Notes: generated by a model not told the origin, from the sequence alone. Shown: positions 26,725 through 34,904, counted from the stretch's first letter. The stretch is DNA of 64,000 nt from Mangrovibrevibacter kandeliae (GCF_024519155.1 NZ_JANIFJ010000001.1:558001-622000), one strand, 5' to 3'. Numbers and translations are program-made.

Positions 26725-27004
26725 GTCGAACCCCCGAGCGCCCCACTCCGCAGAAGATTAGCGAAGCATGAACGGATGGTGCGTAAAATTTTCAGAAAAT
26801 GCAAAACACAGTTAAAGGACGGCCTAGTAAGTCACTGAGCTTGTAGTGAAGTGGTGAGAGGTGTCGCAGCGGCGTTCACGGGTTTTACTCATAATCGCGG
26901 CATCCATTTAAGCGGATTTTGTGGTTGCCGCGGGTATGATCGGAGCGAAGGCCCTTGTTCTGTCGGCGATCCGTCGGCACCGCGCAGGTGAAGAGAGTGC
27001 CGAT
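26725..27004. promoter_or_regulatory. Divergent promoter region with a 13-bp palindrome
   Basis: This 280-bp spacer between the methyltransferase and the GGDEF-EAL gene holds no convincing gene. It is locally AT-rich around 26784-26830. At 26788-26800 ATTTTC-A-GAAAAT is a perfect inverted repeat, about 64 bp upstream of the methyltransferase ATG. Exact promoter elements could not be assigned. Confidence 0.4.
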
Positions 27005-29008
27005 ATGACCATGCCTCTCTGCGACATCGTGGAGATCGAACTCGCCAAACGCTGGTGGGCCGCCCGCTCGGCCGAACTCACCACGCGCTTCCGGACGAGC
27101 CGGGAAGCGGCGCGCAAGAAGGACGGCCACTTCACCATGTGGTTCGCGAGCGCGACCTACAGCGCCTTCGGCCTGGTCGACCTCTACCTCATCCCCGACG
27201 TCGCCCCGCCTCTGGTGGCCACGCGCCTGATCCTCAGCGCGATCTTCGTCATGGTCGTGGGCTGGCAGTACCGCCGTGGTGTCGCCGCCGACTGGATCGA
27301 CACGACCTGCGCTTCGATCGTCCTGCTGGCCTACGGGAGCTGGCTCGCCTTCGCGACATCCAGTGGATACGCCTTCAACGTCTCCTACTACATGGCCTAT
27401 GGCGTGATCTTCATGATGGTCGCCAACCTCCTGTTCAACTTCAGGATCAGGTTAGCCATCCTGTTGTCGTGCGGGATCATGGTCGCGTTTCTGACGGCCA
27501 TGCTGCTGTCGTTCCCGATGCCGGCGGAGTACTACGTTTCGAGCCTCGTTCTCTACGTCTCGAGCTTCACGCTGACGCTTCTCGTCAACTGGAAGCTCAA
27601 CGTCGAGCGCTACCACGTCTTCCTGAACGCCTTGAAGGCGAAGCTGCGCGAGGACGAGGTGGTCGAGCGCGGCAAGGAGCTGCTGCGCCTCTCGAACACC
27701 GACCCGCTGACCGGGCTGAAGAACCGCCGCGCGATCGAGGAGGACCTGGCCGCCTACTGGCAGGCCTGGCAGGACGAACGCCGCAGCTTCGCCGCGGTGC
27801 TCATCGACATCGACTACTTCAAGAACTTCAACGATCACTACGGCCACCAGGAGGGCGACAGCTGCCTCGCCCTGGTCGCCAATGCCCTGGCCGATCTCGC
27901 GCAGGGCTGGGACGGCACCGTCGGACGGTTCGGCGGCGAGGAGTTCATCGTGCTCGCCGCCGTGTCGGACGATGCCGGCATCGCCCATTTCGCCGAATCG
28001 ATCCGGCGCACCGTCGAGGATCTGCGTCTGCCGCACGAACGTCGTCCCGACGGAGAGGGCGTCGTGACCGTCAGCATCGGCGCCGCCAGCACGGCGAATT
28101 CCAGCGCCAAGCGAGTGGAGCGGCTGATCAGCGAGGCCGACACGGCGCTCTACCGGGCGAAGGGCAGCGGCCGGAACTGCGCCTGGGTGTTCGATCAGAA
28201 CGACGGCAGTCTCGGCGAAGAGAACGAGGACATCGCGACGCTGTTGAAGTCCGCGATCGCGGATGATCTCGTCTCGCTCGTCTACCAGCCGATCCGCCGG
28301 GTCTCGACCGGGCGCATCGAGGCTGCCGAGGCGCTGATGCGCCTGCGCGGCCGCGACGGACGGATGATCCCGCCCAATATCTTCATCCCCGTCGCCGAGC
28401 GCACCGGGGCGATCGTCGAACTCGGCCGCTGGGCGCTCGAGACCGCCTGCCTCGAGCTCATCGCCGCCGATCTCGCGCCGGTGGTCAGCGTCAACGTCTC
28501 GGCGATCCAGCTGAAGACGCCGGGCTTTGCCATCATGGTCGCCGGGGTCCTCTCGGAGACCGGCATCGACCCGCAGCGCCTCGCCTTCGAGATCACCGAA
28601 GGGCGCGAGATCGAGGGCAACGCCGACGTCCTGCGCTGCATCAACGAGCTCCGACAGCTTGGCATCCAGCTCTGGCTCGATGACTTCGGCACCGGTTTTG
28701 CGGGCCTCTCCTGCCTGCGCACCATCGCCTTCGACACCGTCAAGATCGATCGCTCGTTCCTGCACGGCGCGACGCTGGGCGCCGGCCACATGCTGCTCGA
28801 GGACATGGTGCGGCTGATCCGCAATCACGGTCAGCGTCTCGTCGTGGAAGGGGTGGAGACCGAGCGTCACCTGGCGCTGCTGAAGTCTCTCCGGGTCGAG
28901 TGGGCCCAGGGCTACCATCTCGGCCGCCCGACCGCGCTCGACGGCTTCCGGAGCCTGATTGCAGCGGAGGCCTCGAACCCGATCCGCGTGGTGATCAGCG
29001 CCGGCTGA
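27005..29008 (+). CDS. Membrane GGDEF-EAL protein (c-di-GMP turnover)
   Basis: A 667-residue protein with an N-terminal membrane domain (about six helices, residues 40-200), a GGDEF domain and an EAL domain. GGEEF at 310-314 keeps the cyclase catalytic glutamate, but the inhibitory I-site RxxD is replaced by QGWD, so product inhibition is probably lost. In the EAL domain E442-A-L, 'SVNVSAIQL', 'FEITEG', 'DDFGTG', 'KIDRSF' and 'EGVET' are all present, so phosphodiesterase activity looks possible. Start 27005 has AAGAGAG 7 nt upstream; an ATG at 26921 lacks a site. It overlaps the convergent EEP gene by 14 bp. Confidence 0.88.
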   Translation: MTMPLCDIVEIELAKRWWAARSAELTTRFRTSREAARKKDGHFTMWFASATYSAFGLVDLYLIPDVAPPLVATRLILSAIFVMVVGWQYRRGVAADWIDTTCASIVLLAYGSWLAFATSSGYAFNVSYYMAYGVIFMMVANLLFNFRIRLAILLSCGIMVAFLTAMLLSFPMPAEYYVSSLVLYVSSFTLTLLVNWKLNVERYHVFLNALKAKLREDEVVERGKELLRLSNTDPLTGLKNRRAIEEDLAAYWQAWQDERRSFAAVLIDIDYFKNFNDHYGHQEGDSCLALVANALADLAQGWDGTVGRFGGEEFIVLAAVSDDAGIAHFAESIRRTVEDLRLPHERRPDGEGVVTVSIGAASTANSSAKRVERLISEADTALYRAKGSGRNCAWVFDQNDGSLGEENEDIATLLKSAIADDLVSLVYQPIRRVSTGRIEAAEALMRLRGRDGRMIPPNIFIPVAERTGAIVELGRWALETACLELIAADLAPVVSVNVSAIQLKTPGFAIMVAGVLSETGIDPQRLAFEITEGREIEGNADVLRCINELRQLGIQLWLDDFGTGFAGLSCLRTIAFDTVKIDRSFLHGATLGAGHMLLEDMVRLIRNHGQRLVVEGVETERHLALLKSLRVEWAQGYHLGRPTALDGFRSLIAAEASNPIRVVISAG

Positions 29009-30032
29009 GGCGGCCGGACTGCGAAACACCTTCGGGATGCCGCTCGACATAGTCGATCGAGGGCGGTGTCGGGCGCGGCGTGGCCGGCGGCAGGGTGAAG
29101 CCGAGCATCACCGGCAGATGGTCGGAGCTGGTCGCCGTCATGCGGGTCACGGCGGCGACCTCGACCTCGCTCGACACCAGCAGATTGTCGATCGGCAGCC
29201 CGGCATAGCGGCCGATCGCCGGCGGCAAGGGGGCGGCGATCCAGCTCGGCCCGATCCCGCCGACGATCTTCGCCCGCGCGGCGGCCGCGATCCTGCGCAC
29301 CGTGGCGCTCCAGGGCGCGGCGTTGAAGTCGCCGGCGACGACGAAGGGATGCGGCAGGGCGGCAAAGCGCGGCAGCAGATAGCTCGCCTGCGCGGGCTGG
29401 TGCCACGGCCAGGGCCATTGCAGGTGCAGCGCCACCACGGTGAGGGATGTGCCGTTGAGGTCGAAGCGGCCGGCGAGATACCCTTCGCGCGCCTGACAGT
29501 CGGCCACGTCGTCGGCCGCCAGCGGCCGGCGCGACAGGAGCGCGACACCGCCCTTGAGTCCGTCGATGCCGCAGAAGGTCTGGCTCGGATAGCGGTCGGC
29601 CAGGGCCTGCAGCCGCGCGCGCCATGCCAAGGTGACCTCCTCGAGCGTGACCACGTCGGCGGCGCTTTCGCCGATCCGGCGGATCGCCTCGGCCGGATCC
29701 GTCGCATCGTAGCGCAGGTTCATCTGCAGCAGCGTGTAGGCGGCGCGGCCCTCGGGCAGCGGCGGCGCAGTGCCGGGGGGCAGCATGAAGGGAACGATGC
29801 TCCACAGCGCCAGGGCGGCAACGCAGAGCGTCGCGATCCCGGCGGCCCAGAAGCGCGCGACGAGGCTGGCGAGGGACAGGAAGACCAGCAGGACGGCCAG
29901 TTGGGCGCGCAACTGCCCCAGCGCATCGAAAGCGGCGTGGCGACTGCCGAAGAAGCCGCAGAGGACGGCCACCGCGACGAGCATGGCGGCGACCAGGGCG
30001 GCAGGGCCGGCCAGACGCGGCAGATGACGCAA
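28995..30032 (-). CDS. Membrane-anchored endonuclease/exonuclease/phosphatase (EEP) family protein
   Basis: A 345-residue protein with three N-terminal transmembrane helices (about 10-95) and an EEP domain carrying 'LQMNLRYD' (metal-site Asn), 'VVTLEEV' (Glu), 'VVAGDFNAAPWS' (Asp and Asn) and 'SSDHLPV' (Asp-His), so the hydrolase site looks complete. Proteins of this layout (YafD-like) may act on phospholipids or nucleic acids; the substrate is unknown. I propose a TTG start at 30032, after an AGGGGG ribosome site just downstream of the amn stop; no ATG in this frame lies close enough without losing the first helix or entering amn. Likely cotranscribed with amn. Confidence 0.78.
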   Translation of the reverse strand: MRHLPRLAGPAALVAAMLVAVAVLCGFFGSRHAAFDALGQLRAQLAVLLVFLSLASLVARFWAAGIATLCVAALALWSIVPFMLPPGTAPPLPEGRAAYTLLQMNLRYDATDPAEAIRRIGESAADVVTLEEVTLAWRARLQALADRYPSQTFCGIDGLKGGVALLSRRPLAADDVADCQAREGYLAGRFDLNGTSLTVVALHLQWPWPWHQPAQASYLLPRFAALPHPFVVAGDFNAAPWSATVRRIAAAARAKIVGGIGPSWIAAPLPPAIGRYAGLPIDNLLVSSEVEVAAVTRMTATSSDHLPVMLGFTLPPATPRPTPPSIDYVERHPEGVSQSGRLSRR

Positions 30033-30043
30033 CGCCGGCCCCC

Positions 30044-31546
30044 TTACTGGAACGCCGTCTCGAAGAAGGACCGGAGCTTGCGCGAATGCAGGCGTTCCGG
30101 CGGCATCTCGGCGAGCTTCTGCATGGCGCGGATGCCGATCTGGAGGTGCTGCGAGACCTGGGTGCGATAGAAGTCCGTCGCCATGCCCGGCAGCTTCAAC
30201 TCGCCGTGCAGCGGCTTGTCGGATACGCACAGGAGCGTCCCGTAGGGCACGCGGAAGCGGAAGCCGTTGGCGGCGATCGTCGCCGACTCCATGTCGAGCG
30301 CGATCGCCCGCGACTGCGACAGCCGCTCCACCGGTTCGGTCTGGTCGCGCAACTCCCAGTTCCGGTTGTCGATCGTGGCGACCGTGCCGGTGCGCATGAT
30401 CCGCTTGAGGTCGTAGCCCTCAAGCCCCGTCGTCTCGGCGACGGCCTGCTCGAGTGCCACCTGCACCTCGGCCAGCGCCGGGATCGGCACCCAGATCGGC
30501 AGGTCCGCGTCGAGCACGTGGTCCTCGCGCACGTAGGCGTGGGCGAGCACGTAGTCGCCGAGGGTCTGCGTGTTGCGCAGGCCCGCGCAGTGGCCGAGCA
30601 TCAGCCAGGCGTGCGGGCGCAGGACGGCGACGTGGTCGGTGATCGTCTTGGCGTTGGACGGACCGACCCCGATGTTGACGAGCGTGATGCCCCCCGCGCC
30701 CGGACGGGTGAGGTGGTAGGCCGGCATCTGCGGCAGGCGCGAGGGCTCGGCCCCCCCCGTCGCCGGTTTCTCGCCGGCCTGAACGATCCGGTTGCCCGGC
30801 TCCACGAAGGCGGTGTAGCCGGCCCCGCCGCCGGCCATCAGGGCGTGCGCCATCGCCCGGAACTCGTCGACGTAGAACTGGTAGTTCGTGAAGATCACGA
30901 AGTTCTGGAAGTGGGTCGGGCTCGTCGCCGTGTAGTGCTGCAGCCGGTGCAGCGAGTAGTCGACCCGCTGGGCGGTGAAGGGCGCGAGCGGCATCGCCTC
31001 GCCCGCCTGCGGCGTGAAGTTGCCGTTGACGATCCGGTCGTCGGTGGCAGCGAGATCCGGCACGTCGAAGATGTCGCGCAGTGGCTTGGCCAATCGCTCG
31101 GCCTGGGCGCCGTCGATGTAGCTGCCTTCCGGCAAGGCGAAATGCAGCGGAATGGGGGTCGCGGAATCGCCGACGCGCACGGGCTGGCCGTGGTTGCGGA
31201 TGAGGAGCGCGATCTGCTGCGTCAGGTAGTCGCTGAAGAGGTCCGGCCGCGTCACCGTCGTGGAATAGCGCCCAGGTCCGGGAACGTGGCCGTAGGCGAG
31301 ACGCGAATCGACCCGGACATGGCTGTGCGTCGACAGCGCGATCTCCGGGTAGAACGCGCGATAGCGCCGGCTCGCATCGCCGCTTTCCAGCACCGTGGCG
31401 AAATGCTCGGCGAGAAAGCGCGATGCCCGCCCGTACAGGCGGGTCAGTTCGGCAACGGCCGCCTCGGCATCGTGGAAGAGCCGGTCGTTGGCCGGTTCGG
31501 GCATCACGAAGCTCGGATCGGGGTGGCTCGGCGAAGGTTGCGTCAT
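30044..31546 (-). CDS. amn: AMP nucleosidase
   Basis: A 500-residue enzyme that cleaves AMP to adenine and ribose 5-phosphate, setting adenylate levels. The N-terminal domain (to about 180) is followed by a nucleoside phosphorylase-like domain with 'VNIGVGPSNAKTITDH', 'WLMLGHCAGL' and 'ALDMESATIAANGFRFRVPYGTLLCVSDKPLHGE' features; the 'DMESA' stretch is the nucleoside-binding signature of this fold. Length is close to E. coli Amn (484). ATG 31546 follows AAGGG; an ATG 13 codons upstream (31585) has no site. The EEP-domain gene starts 11 nt downstream on the same strand. Confidence 0.92.
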   Translation of the reverse strand: MTQPSPSHPDPSFVMPEPANDRLFHDAEAAVAELTRLYGRASRFLAEHFATVLESGDASRRYRAFYPEIALSTHSHVRVDSRLAYGHVPGPGRYSTTVTRPDLFSDYLTQQIALLIRNHGQPVRVGDSATPIPLHFALPEGSYIDGAQAERLAKPLRDIFDVPDLAATDDRIVNGNFTPQAGEAMPLAPFTAQRVDYSLHRLQHYTATSPTHFQNFVIFTNYQFYVDEFRAMAHALMAGGGAGYTAFVEPGNRIVQAGEKPATGGAEPSRLPQMPAYHLTRPGAGGITLVNIGVGPSNAKTITDHVAVLRPHAWLMLGHCAGLRNTQTLGDYVLAHAYVREDHVLDADLPIWVPIPALAEVQVALEQAVAETTGLEGYDLKRIMRTGTVATIDNRNWELRDQTEPVERLSQSRAIALDMESATIAANGFRFRVPYGTLLCVSDKPLHGELKLPGMATDFYRTQVSQHLQIGIRAMQKLAEMPPERLHSRKLRSFFETAFQ

Positions 31547-31638
31547 GACCCTTGATAGTCCGCGCGCAGGAAGCGCGAAAGGCATGAACGGCTCGACCGC
31601 GCCCGAGGGGAACCCGCACCGGGCGCGTCCGTCGCCCT

Positions 31639-32049
31639 TCAACCGGCGGGCGGCTCCCGGGGATGCTGCTCGAGCCCTTCGGGGATGACGACGCCCCTGA
31701 GCTTGCGGCTCACCCAGATGTGCACGGCCGAAGCAAGGTCGATCAGTTTGTCCAGCGAGCCGGCCTTCACGTTCAGCGTCTCCGACGTCGCCGACGCCTG
31801 ACGCCAGACGCGTGAGCCGCAGGCCGGGCAGAAGGCTGCCTCGGAGCGGCCGCCGTTGTCGGTCGGTCGCGACCAGACGTTTGGCTCGCCGGCCGTGAGG
31901 CTGAAGCTGCTGCGAGGCACGGTGAGGGACATGCCGAAGGCGGAGGCCGACTGCTTCTGGCACTCCCGGCAGTGGCAGACGTGCAGGGCGAGGGGTTCGC
32001 CGGCGCTCTCGCAGCGCAACCGGCCGCACTGGCAGCCGCCCGTACGCAC
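31639..32049 (-). CDS. GFA/CENP-V family zinc-binding protein
   Basis: A protein of about 136 residues with the Cys pattern of the GFA (glutathione-dependent formaldehyde-activating) fold: 'GGCQCGRLRC' at the start, 'CHCRECQKQSASAFG' near 24-38 and 'FCPACGSRVW' near 73-82, which bind structural and catalytic zinc. Members bind glutathione or related thiols, but most, including this one, have no proven reaction. The GTG at 32049 puts the first motif at the usual distance and avoids overlap with a small gene upstream; an in-frame ATG at 32088 would add 13 residues and overlap it by 34 nt. Confidence 0.75.
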   Translation of the reverse strand: MRTGGCQCGRLRCESAGEPLALHVCHCRECQKQSASAFGMSLTVPRSSFSLTAGEPNVWSRPTDNGGRSEAAFCPACGSRVWRQASATSETLNVKAGSLDKLIDLASAVHIWVSRKLRGVVIPEGLEQHPREPPAG

Positions 32050-32054
32050 GAACG

Positions 32055-32228
32055 TCAGAACAAGCCGTTGTCGGACATATGCCGGCACGCCGTGCCGTAG
32101 CCGCCGCTGCCGCAGTCGCTGCCCGACCAGGCCGAACGGGTGCCGTGGACGCCGTTGCCGACCACCGCCGCGAAGGACAGGGCGAACAGGGCGATCAGCG
32201 TCGTCAGGATCGTCAGTCTGAGTATCAT
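32055..32228 (-). CDS. Small secreted protein of unknown function
   Basis: A 57-residue open frame. ATG 32228 has a strong Shine-Dalgarno (GAGGAG, about 6 nt upstream). Residues 1-22 form a clean signal peptide (basic-poor start, hydrophobic core LTILTTLIALFALSFAA). The mature part is short, Gly/Ser-rich, with two cysteines (in SDCGSG and TACRHM) that could form a disulphide. The frame ends 5 nt before the proposed GFA start, suggesting a two-gene unit. I do not recognise a family; codon use and the ribosome site argue it is real. Confidence 0.5.
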   Translation of the reverse strand: MILRLTILTTLIALFALSFAAVVGNGVHGTRSAWSGSDCGSGGYGTACRHMSDNGLF

Positions 32229-32290
32229 CTCGCTCTCCTCGTGCGCCACCTTTATCGCCGATTGTGGCTGAACTGGCGCTGACCCTGATT

Positions 32291-32317
32291 TTCAGCTCCC
32301 GTTCATAAAGCTGAACG
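32291..32317. promoter_or_regulatory. Nested inverted repeats upstream of the glutathione transferase
   Basis: TTCAGCT (32291-32297) and AGCTGAA (32309-32315) form 7-bp arms with 11 bp between, and within them CGTTCA (32300-32305) and TGAACG (32312-32317) form a second 6-bp repeat. They lie about 85 bp before the GST ATG and 63 bp before the small secreted gene's start on the other strand. A dimeric regulator such as a LysR- or TetR-type protein could bind here; this is inference. Confidence 0.4.
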
Positions 32318-32401
32318 AAGCGTGCGCAAACCGCCCGATTGCGTCATCGGCGGTTGCCGCTAGCTTCCCCGACATTGCAACGGGCATGCCAGGAGGTCGC
32401 C

Positions 32402-33109
32402 ATGACGACGCAGTCCAGTCCAATCAAGCTCTATTACTGGCCGACGCCAAACGGCTTCAAGGTGTCGATCATGCTCGAGGAACTCGGCGTTCCCTACGAC
32501 GTCGAGTACGTGAACATCGGTGCCGGCGACCAGTTCAAGCCCGACTTCCTGGCGATCTCGCCCAACAACCGCATGCCGGCGATCGTCGATCCCGAGGGTC
32601 CTGGCGGCGAGCCGATCTCGGTGTTCGAATCGGGTGCGATCCTGCAATATCTCGGCCGCAAGTTCGGCAAGTTCTACCCGACCGAGGAGCGGGCCCGGGT
32701 CGCCTGCGAGGAGTGGCTGTTCTGGCAGGTCGGCGGCCTCGGCCCGATGGCCGGTCAGGCACACCACTTCCGCAACTATGCGCCGGAGAAGATCCAGTAT
32801 GGCATCGACCGCTACACCAACGAGGTGAACCGGCTTTACGGCGTGATGAACAAGCGCCTCGAGAAGGTCGAGTACCTTGCCGGCGACTATTCGATCGCCG
32901 ACATGGCCTGCATCGGCTGGGTCCGGCCCTACAAGAACCAGGGCCAGGAGATCGAGGACTTCCCGCACCTCAAGCGCTGGTTCGACGCGATCCTCGCGCG
33001 TCCGGCGGTCGAGCGGGGCGTCAAGGTCGGCGAGGCCGAGCGCGCGAAGATGAACCTTGCCACCGACAAGAACGCCCAGAGCGTCCTGTTCGGCCAGAAG
33101 GCCCGCTGA
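32402..33109 (+). CDS. Glutathione S-transferase, nu-class (YfcG/YghU-like)
   Basis: A 235-residue protein. An N-terminal thioredoxin-fold domain (to about 90: 'KLYYWPTPNGFKVSIMLEELG', with the cis-Pro in 'NNRMPAIVD' and 'FESGAILQYLG' for the glutathione gamma-Glu) and a C-terminal all-helical domain are clear. The 'TPNG' active-site segment and 'NNRMPAI' are typical of the nu-class YfcG/YghU enzymes, which act as glutathione-dependent disulphide or peroxide reductases. The ATG follows AGGAGG. The gene is monocistronic, with a stem-loop 22 bp after the stop. Confidence 0.9.
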   Translation: MTTQSSPIKLYYWPTPNGFKVSIMLEELGVPYDVEYVNIGAGDQFKPDFLAISPNNRMPAIVDPEGPGGEPISVFESGAILQYLGRKFGKFYPTEERARVACEEWLFWQVGGLGPMAGQAHHFRNYAPEKIQYGIDRYTNEVNRLYGVMNKRLEKVEYLAGDYSIADMACIGWVRPYKNQGQEIEDFPHLKRWFDAILARPAVERGVKVGEAERAKMNLATDKNAQSVLFGQKAR

Positions 33110-33130
33110 GCCGGGTCACTCGATCGGAAC

Positions 33131-33166
33131 GTCACACGTCTCGGGCTCGGGCTCGGGACGTGTGGC
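33131..33166. repeat. Stem-loop whose loop is three tandem CTCGGG copies
   Basis: GTCACACGTC (33131-33140) and GACGTGTGGC (33157-33166) pair over 10 bp with one G-T. Starting at the last base of the left arm, CTCGGG is repeated three times without a break (33140-33157). It begins 22 bp after the GST stop. No T-run follows, so a plain intrinsic terminator is unlikely. Confidence 0.55.
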
Positions 33167-33514
33167 GGATCGCCTCGTGTCGCGGCGTGCGGCATCGGCT
33201 GGCAATTCCTCGAGAGACGCGGGATCGGCCCGCTGAAGCGGCCGGCGACGGGAAACGGCTGGCGATCCCGAACGCGCCGCATGCTGAACGCTTGCTTGCC
33301 CGCCAGCCTTAAAGAGGTCTTTCCGAATTTCAGAGAAAGCCGGTTTCTCAGGGCTTTCGCCACGCGCGTGCGGCAAGTCTTTCGCGCTTCTTACCGGGGC
33401 CTTTAACTCAAATTAGGCACGCTTTTTAGCGAGCCTTTCAAAGACTGAGGGCATTCTTCTTCCCATAGACCGGCAAGCAAAACCAGGCGCCGGCGAGCAA
33501 CAGGGAATGAAGAC
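33167..33514. other. Gene-poor spacer with overlapping AT-rich hairpins
   Basis: This stretch between the GST hairpin and the SEL1 gene has no convincing coding sequence. From about 33300 it becomes AT-rich compared with its surroundings. GAGAAA/TTTCTC (33333-33338, 33344-33349) and GAAAGCC/GGCTTTC (33335-33341, 33352-33358) share bases and so exclude each other. The promoter of the SEL1 gene must lie here; I could not assign it. Confidence 0.4.
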
Positions 33515-33787
33515 ATGGCACGCTTTGAACTTCTCGACCCGAGCATGGCCGCCGCCGGCGGCGTCGTTGCCCCGGGCGCCGACATCCTCTTCGAACTCGG
33601 GATGCGCTGCGCCTCGGGCCGCGACGGCGCGGTCGATCTCGTCGCCGCTCACATGTACTTCAACCTCGCCGACCAGAAGGGTGCCGAGCGCGCCTCGTTC
33701 TATCGGCAGGAAGTGGCCGAGCAGATGTCGAAGACCGAGATCGGCAAGGCGCTGCGCGCCGCCCGCCAGTGGCTGACGCTGCACTGA
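33515..33787 (+). CDS. Short SEL1-repeat protein
   Basis: A 90-residue protein with one clear SEL1-like helix pair: 'ILFELGMRCASGRDGAVDLVAAHMYFNLADQKG', followed by a charged helix and the conserved-looking ending 'AARQWLTLH'. Near-identical-length SEL1 proteins are widespread in rhizobia, and their role is unknown; the fold usually mediates protein contacts. There is no signal peptide. The ATG follows a weak GGGAATGA. It ends 7 bp before the stop of the convergent aminotransferase gene. Confidence 0.75.
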   Translation: MARFELLDPSMAAAGGVVAPGADILFELGMRCASGRDGAVDLVAAHMYFNLADQKGAERASFYRQEVAEQMSKTEIGKALRAARQWLTLH

Positions 33788-33794
33788 ATCGCGA

Positions 33795-34904
33795 TCATCC
33801 GGCGAGCCGTGCCGCGCGATCGAGCGCGACGGGCAGGGCGTCGGCGAACAGTGCGAGGTCTTCGTCGCGTCCGACGGTGACCCGGATCATCCGGTCGAGC
33901 GGCGCAACGCCGGGCATGCGGATGAACACCCCCTGATCGAGCACCCCCGCCAGGACGGCGCGGGCGTACTCACCGTCGCGGCCGCAGTCGATCGCGACGA
34001 AGTTGGTGGCCGAGGGCAGGGCATGAAGCCCGTGCACCGCCGCAATCTTCTGCAGCGCCTCTCGCGCCGCCGAGATCCGTTCGACGGTCGCCGCGAGATA
34101 GGTCTGGTCGGCGAGCGCCGCCAGCGCCCCGGCCTGCGCGATGCGCGACACGCCGAAATGGTTGCGCACCTTGTCGAACTGGAGGATCGCCTCCGGCTCG
34201 CCCACCGCATATCCGACACGCACGCCCGCCATCCCGTATGCCTTCGAGAAGGTCCGGAAGCGCAAGAGGTTCGGTCGCGTCAGGGTCATCGGCGGCGCCG
34301 CGGAAGCCGGCGCCAGATCGAGATAAGCCTCGTCGAGAACCAGGATCGTCTCCTCCGGCACGGCATCGACCAGTTCTTCCACCGCCTCCCGCTCGTGCCA
34401 GCTGCCGGTCGGATTGTCGGGATTGGCGAAGTAGAGAAGCTTCGGCCGCACCGAGAGCGTCCTGTCGATCAGCGCGCCAATGTCCTCTCGATCGTCCCTG
34501 TAGGGCACCATCTCCAGCACGCCACCATGGCCGGCGACGTGGAAGTTGAAGGTCGGATAGGCGCCGTGCGAGGTCACCACCCGGTCGCCGGGCTCCAGCG
34601 TCAGGCGCACCAGCAGCCCGAGCAGACCGTCGATGCCTTCGCCGACCGTCACCTGCGCGGCATCGAGCCCGTGATGGGCGGCGATCGCCTGCCTGAGATC
34701 GTGCACCTCCGGGTCGCCATAGGACCAGCTGTCCGCCGCAGCGGCCCGCATTGCCTCCAGCGCCCGTGGCGACGGTCCGAAGACGCTCTCGTTCGCCCCG
34801 AGCCGCGCGCGGAAGCGGGCGCCGGTGCGGCGCTCGATCGCCTCGGGTCCGACGAAGGGGACGGTGGCGGGGAGCGAGCGGGCGAGGGGGGTGAAGAGGG
34901 TCAT
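33795..34904 (-). CDS. Class II PLP-dependent aminotransferase, HisC-like
   Basis: A 369-residue fold type I aminotransferase. 'LGANESVFGPSPRALEAM' is the HisC-like start, 'NPDNPTGSW' binds the cofactor, 'LVLDEAYLDL' has the PLP-N1 Asp, and 'TFSKAYGMAGVRVGYA' contains the Schiff-base Lys. HisC converts imidazole-acetol phosphate and glutamate to histidinol phosphate; paralogues act on aromatic or other amino acids, and rhizobia carry several. No other his genes are near, so a paralogue is as likely as true HisC. ATG 34904 begins the homologous part (MTLFTPLARSL). Confidence 0.82.
   Translation of the reverse strand: MTLFTPLARSLPATVPFVGPEAIERRTGARFRARLGANESVFGPSPRALEAMRAAAADSWSYGDPEVHDLRQAIAAHHGLDAAQVTVGEGIDGLLGLLVRLTLEPGDRVVTSHGAYPTFNFHVAGHGGVLEMVPYRDDREDIGALIDRTLSVRPKLLYFANPDNPTGSWHEREAVEELVDAVPEETILVLDEAYLDLAPASAAPPMTLTRPNLLRFRTFSKAYGMAGVRVGYAVGEPEAILQFDKVRNHFGVSRIAQAGALAALADQTYLAATVERISAAREALQKIAAVHGLHALPSATNFVAIDCGRDGEYARAVLAGVLDQGVFIRMPGVAPLDRMIRVTVGRDEDLALFADALPVALDRAARLAG

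Noticed and set aside
26896-26942. CGCGGCA/TGCCGCG pair in the leader of the GGDEF-EAL gene, considered as a c-di-GMP riboswitch
   Set aside because: The 33-nt loop does not show the conserved riboswitch core, so it is probably chance.
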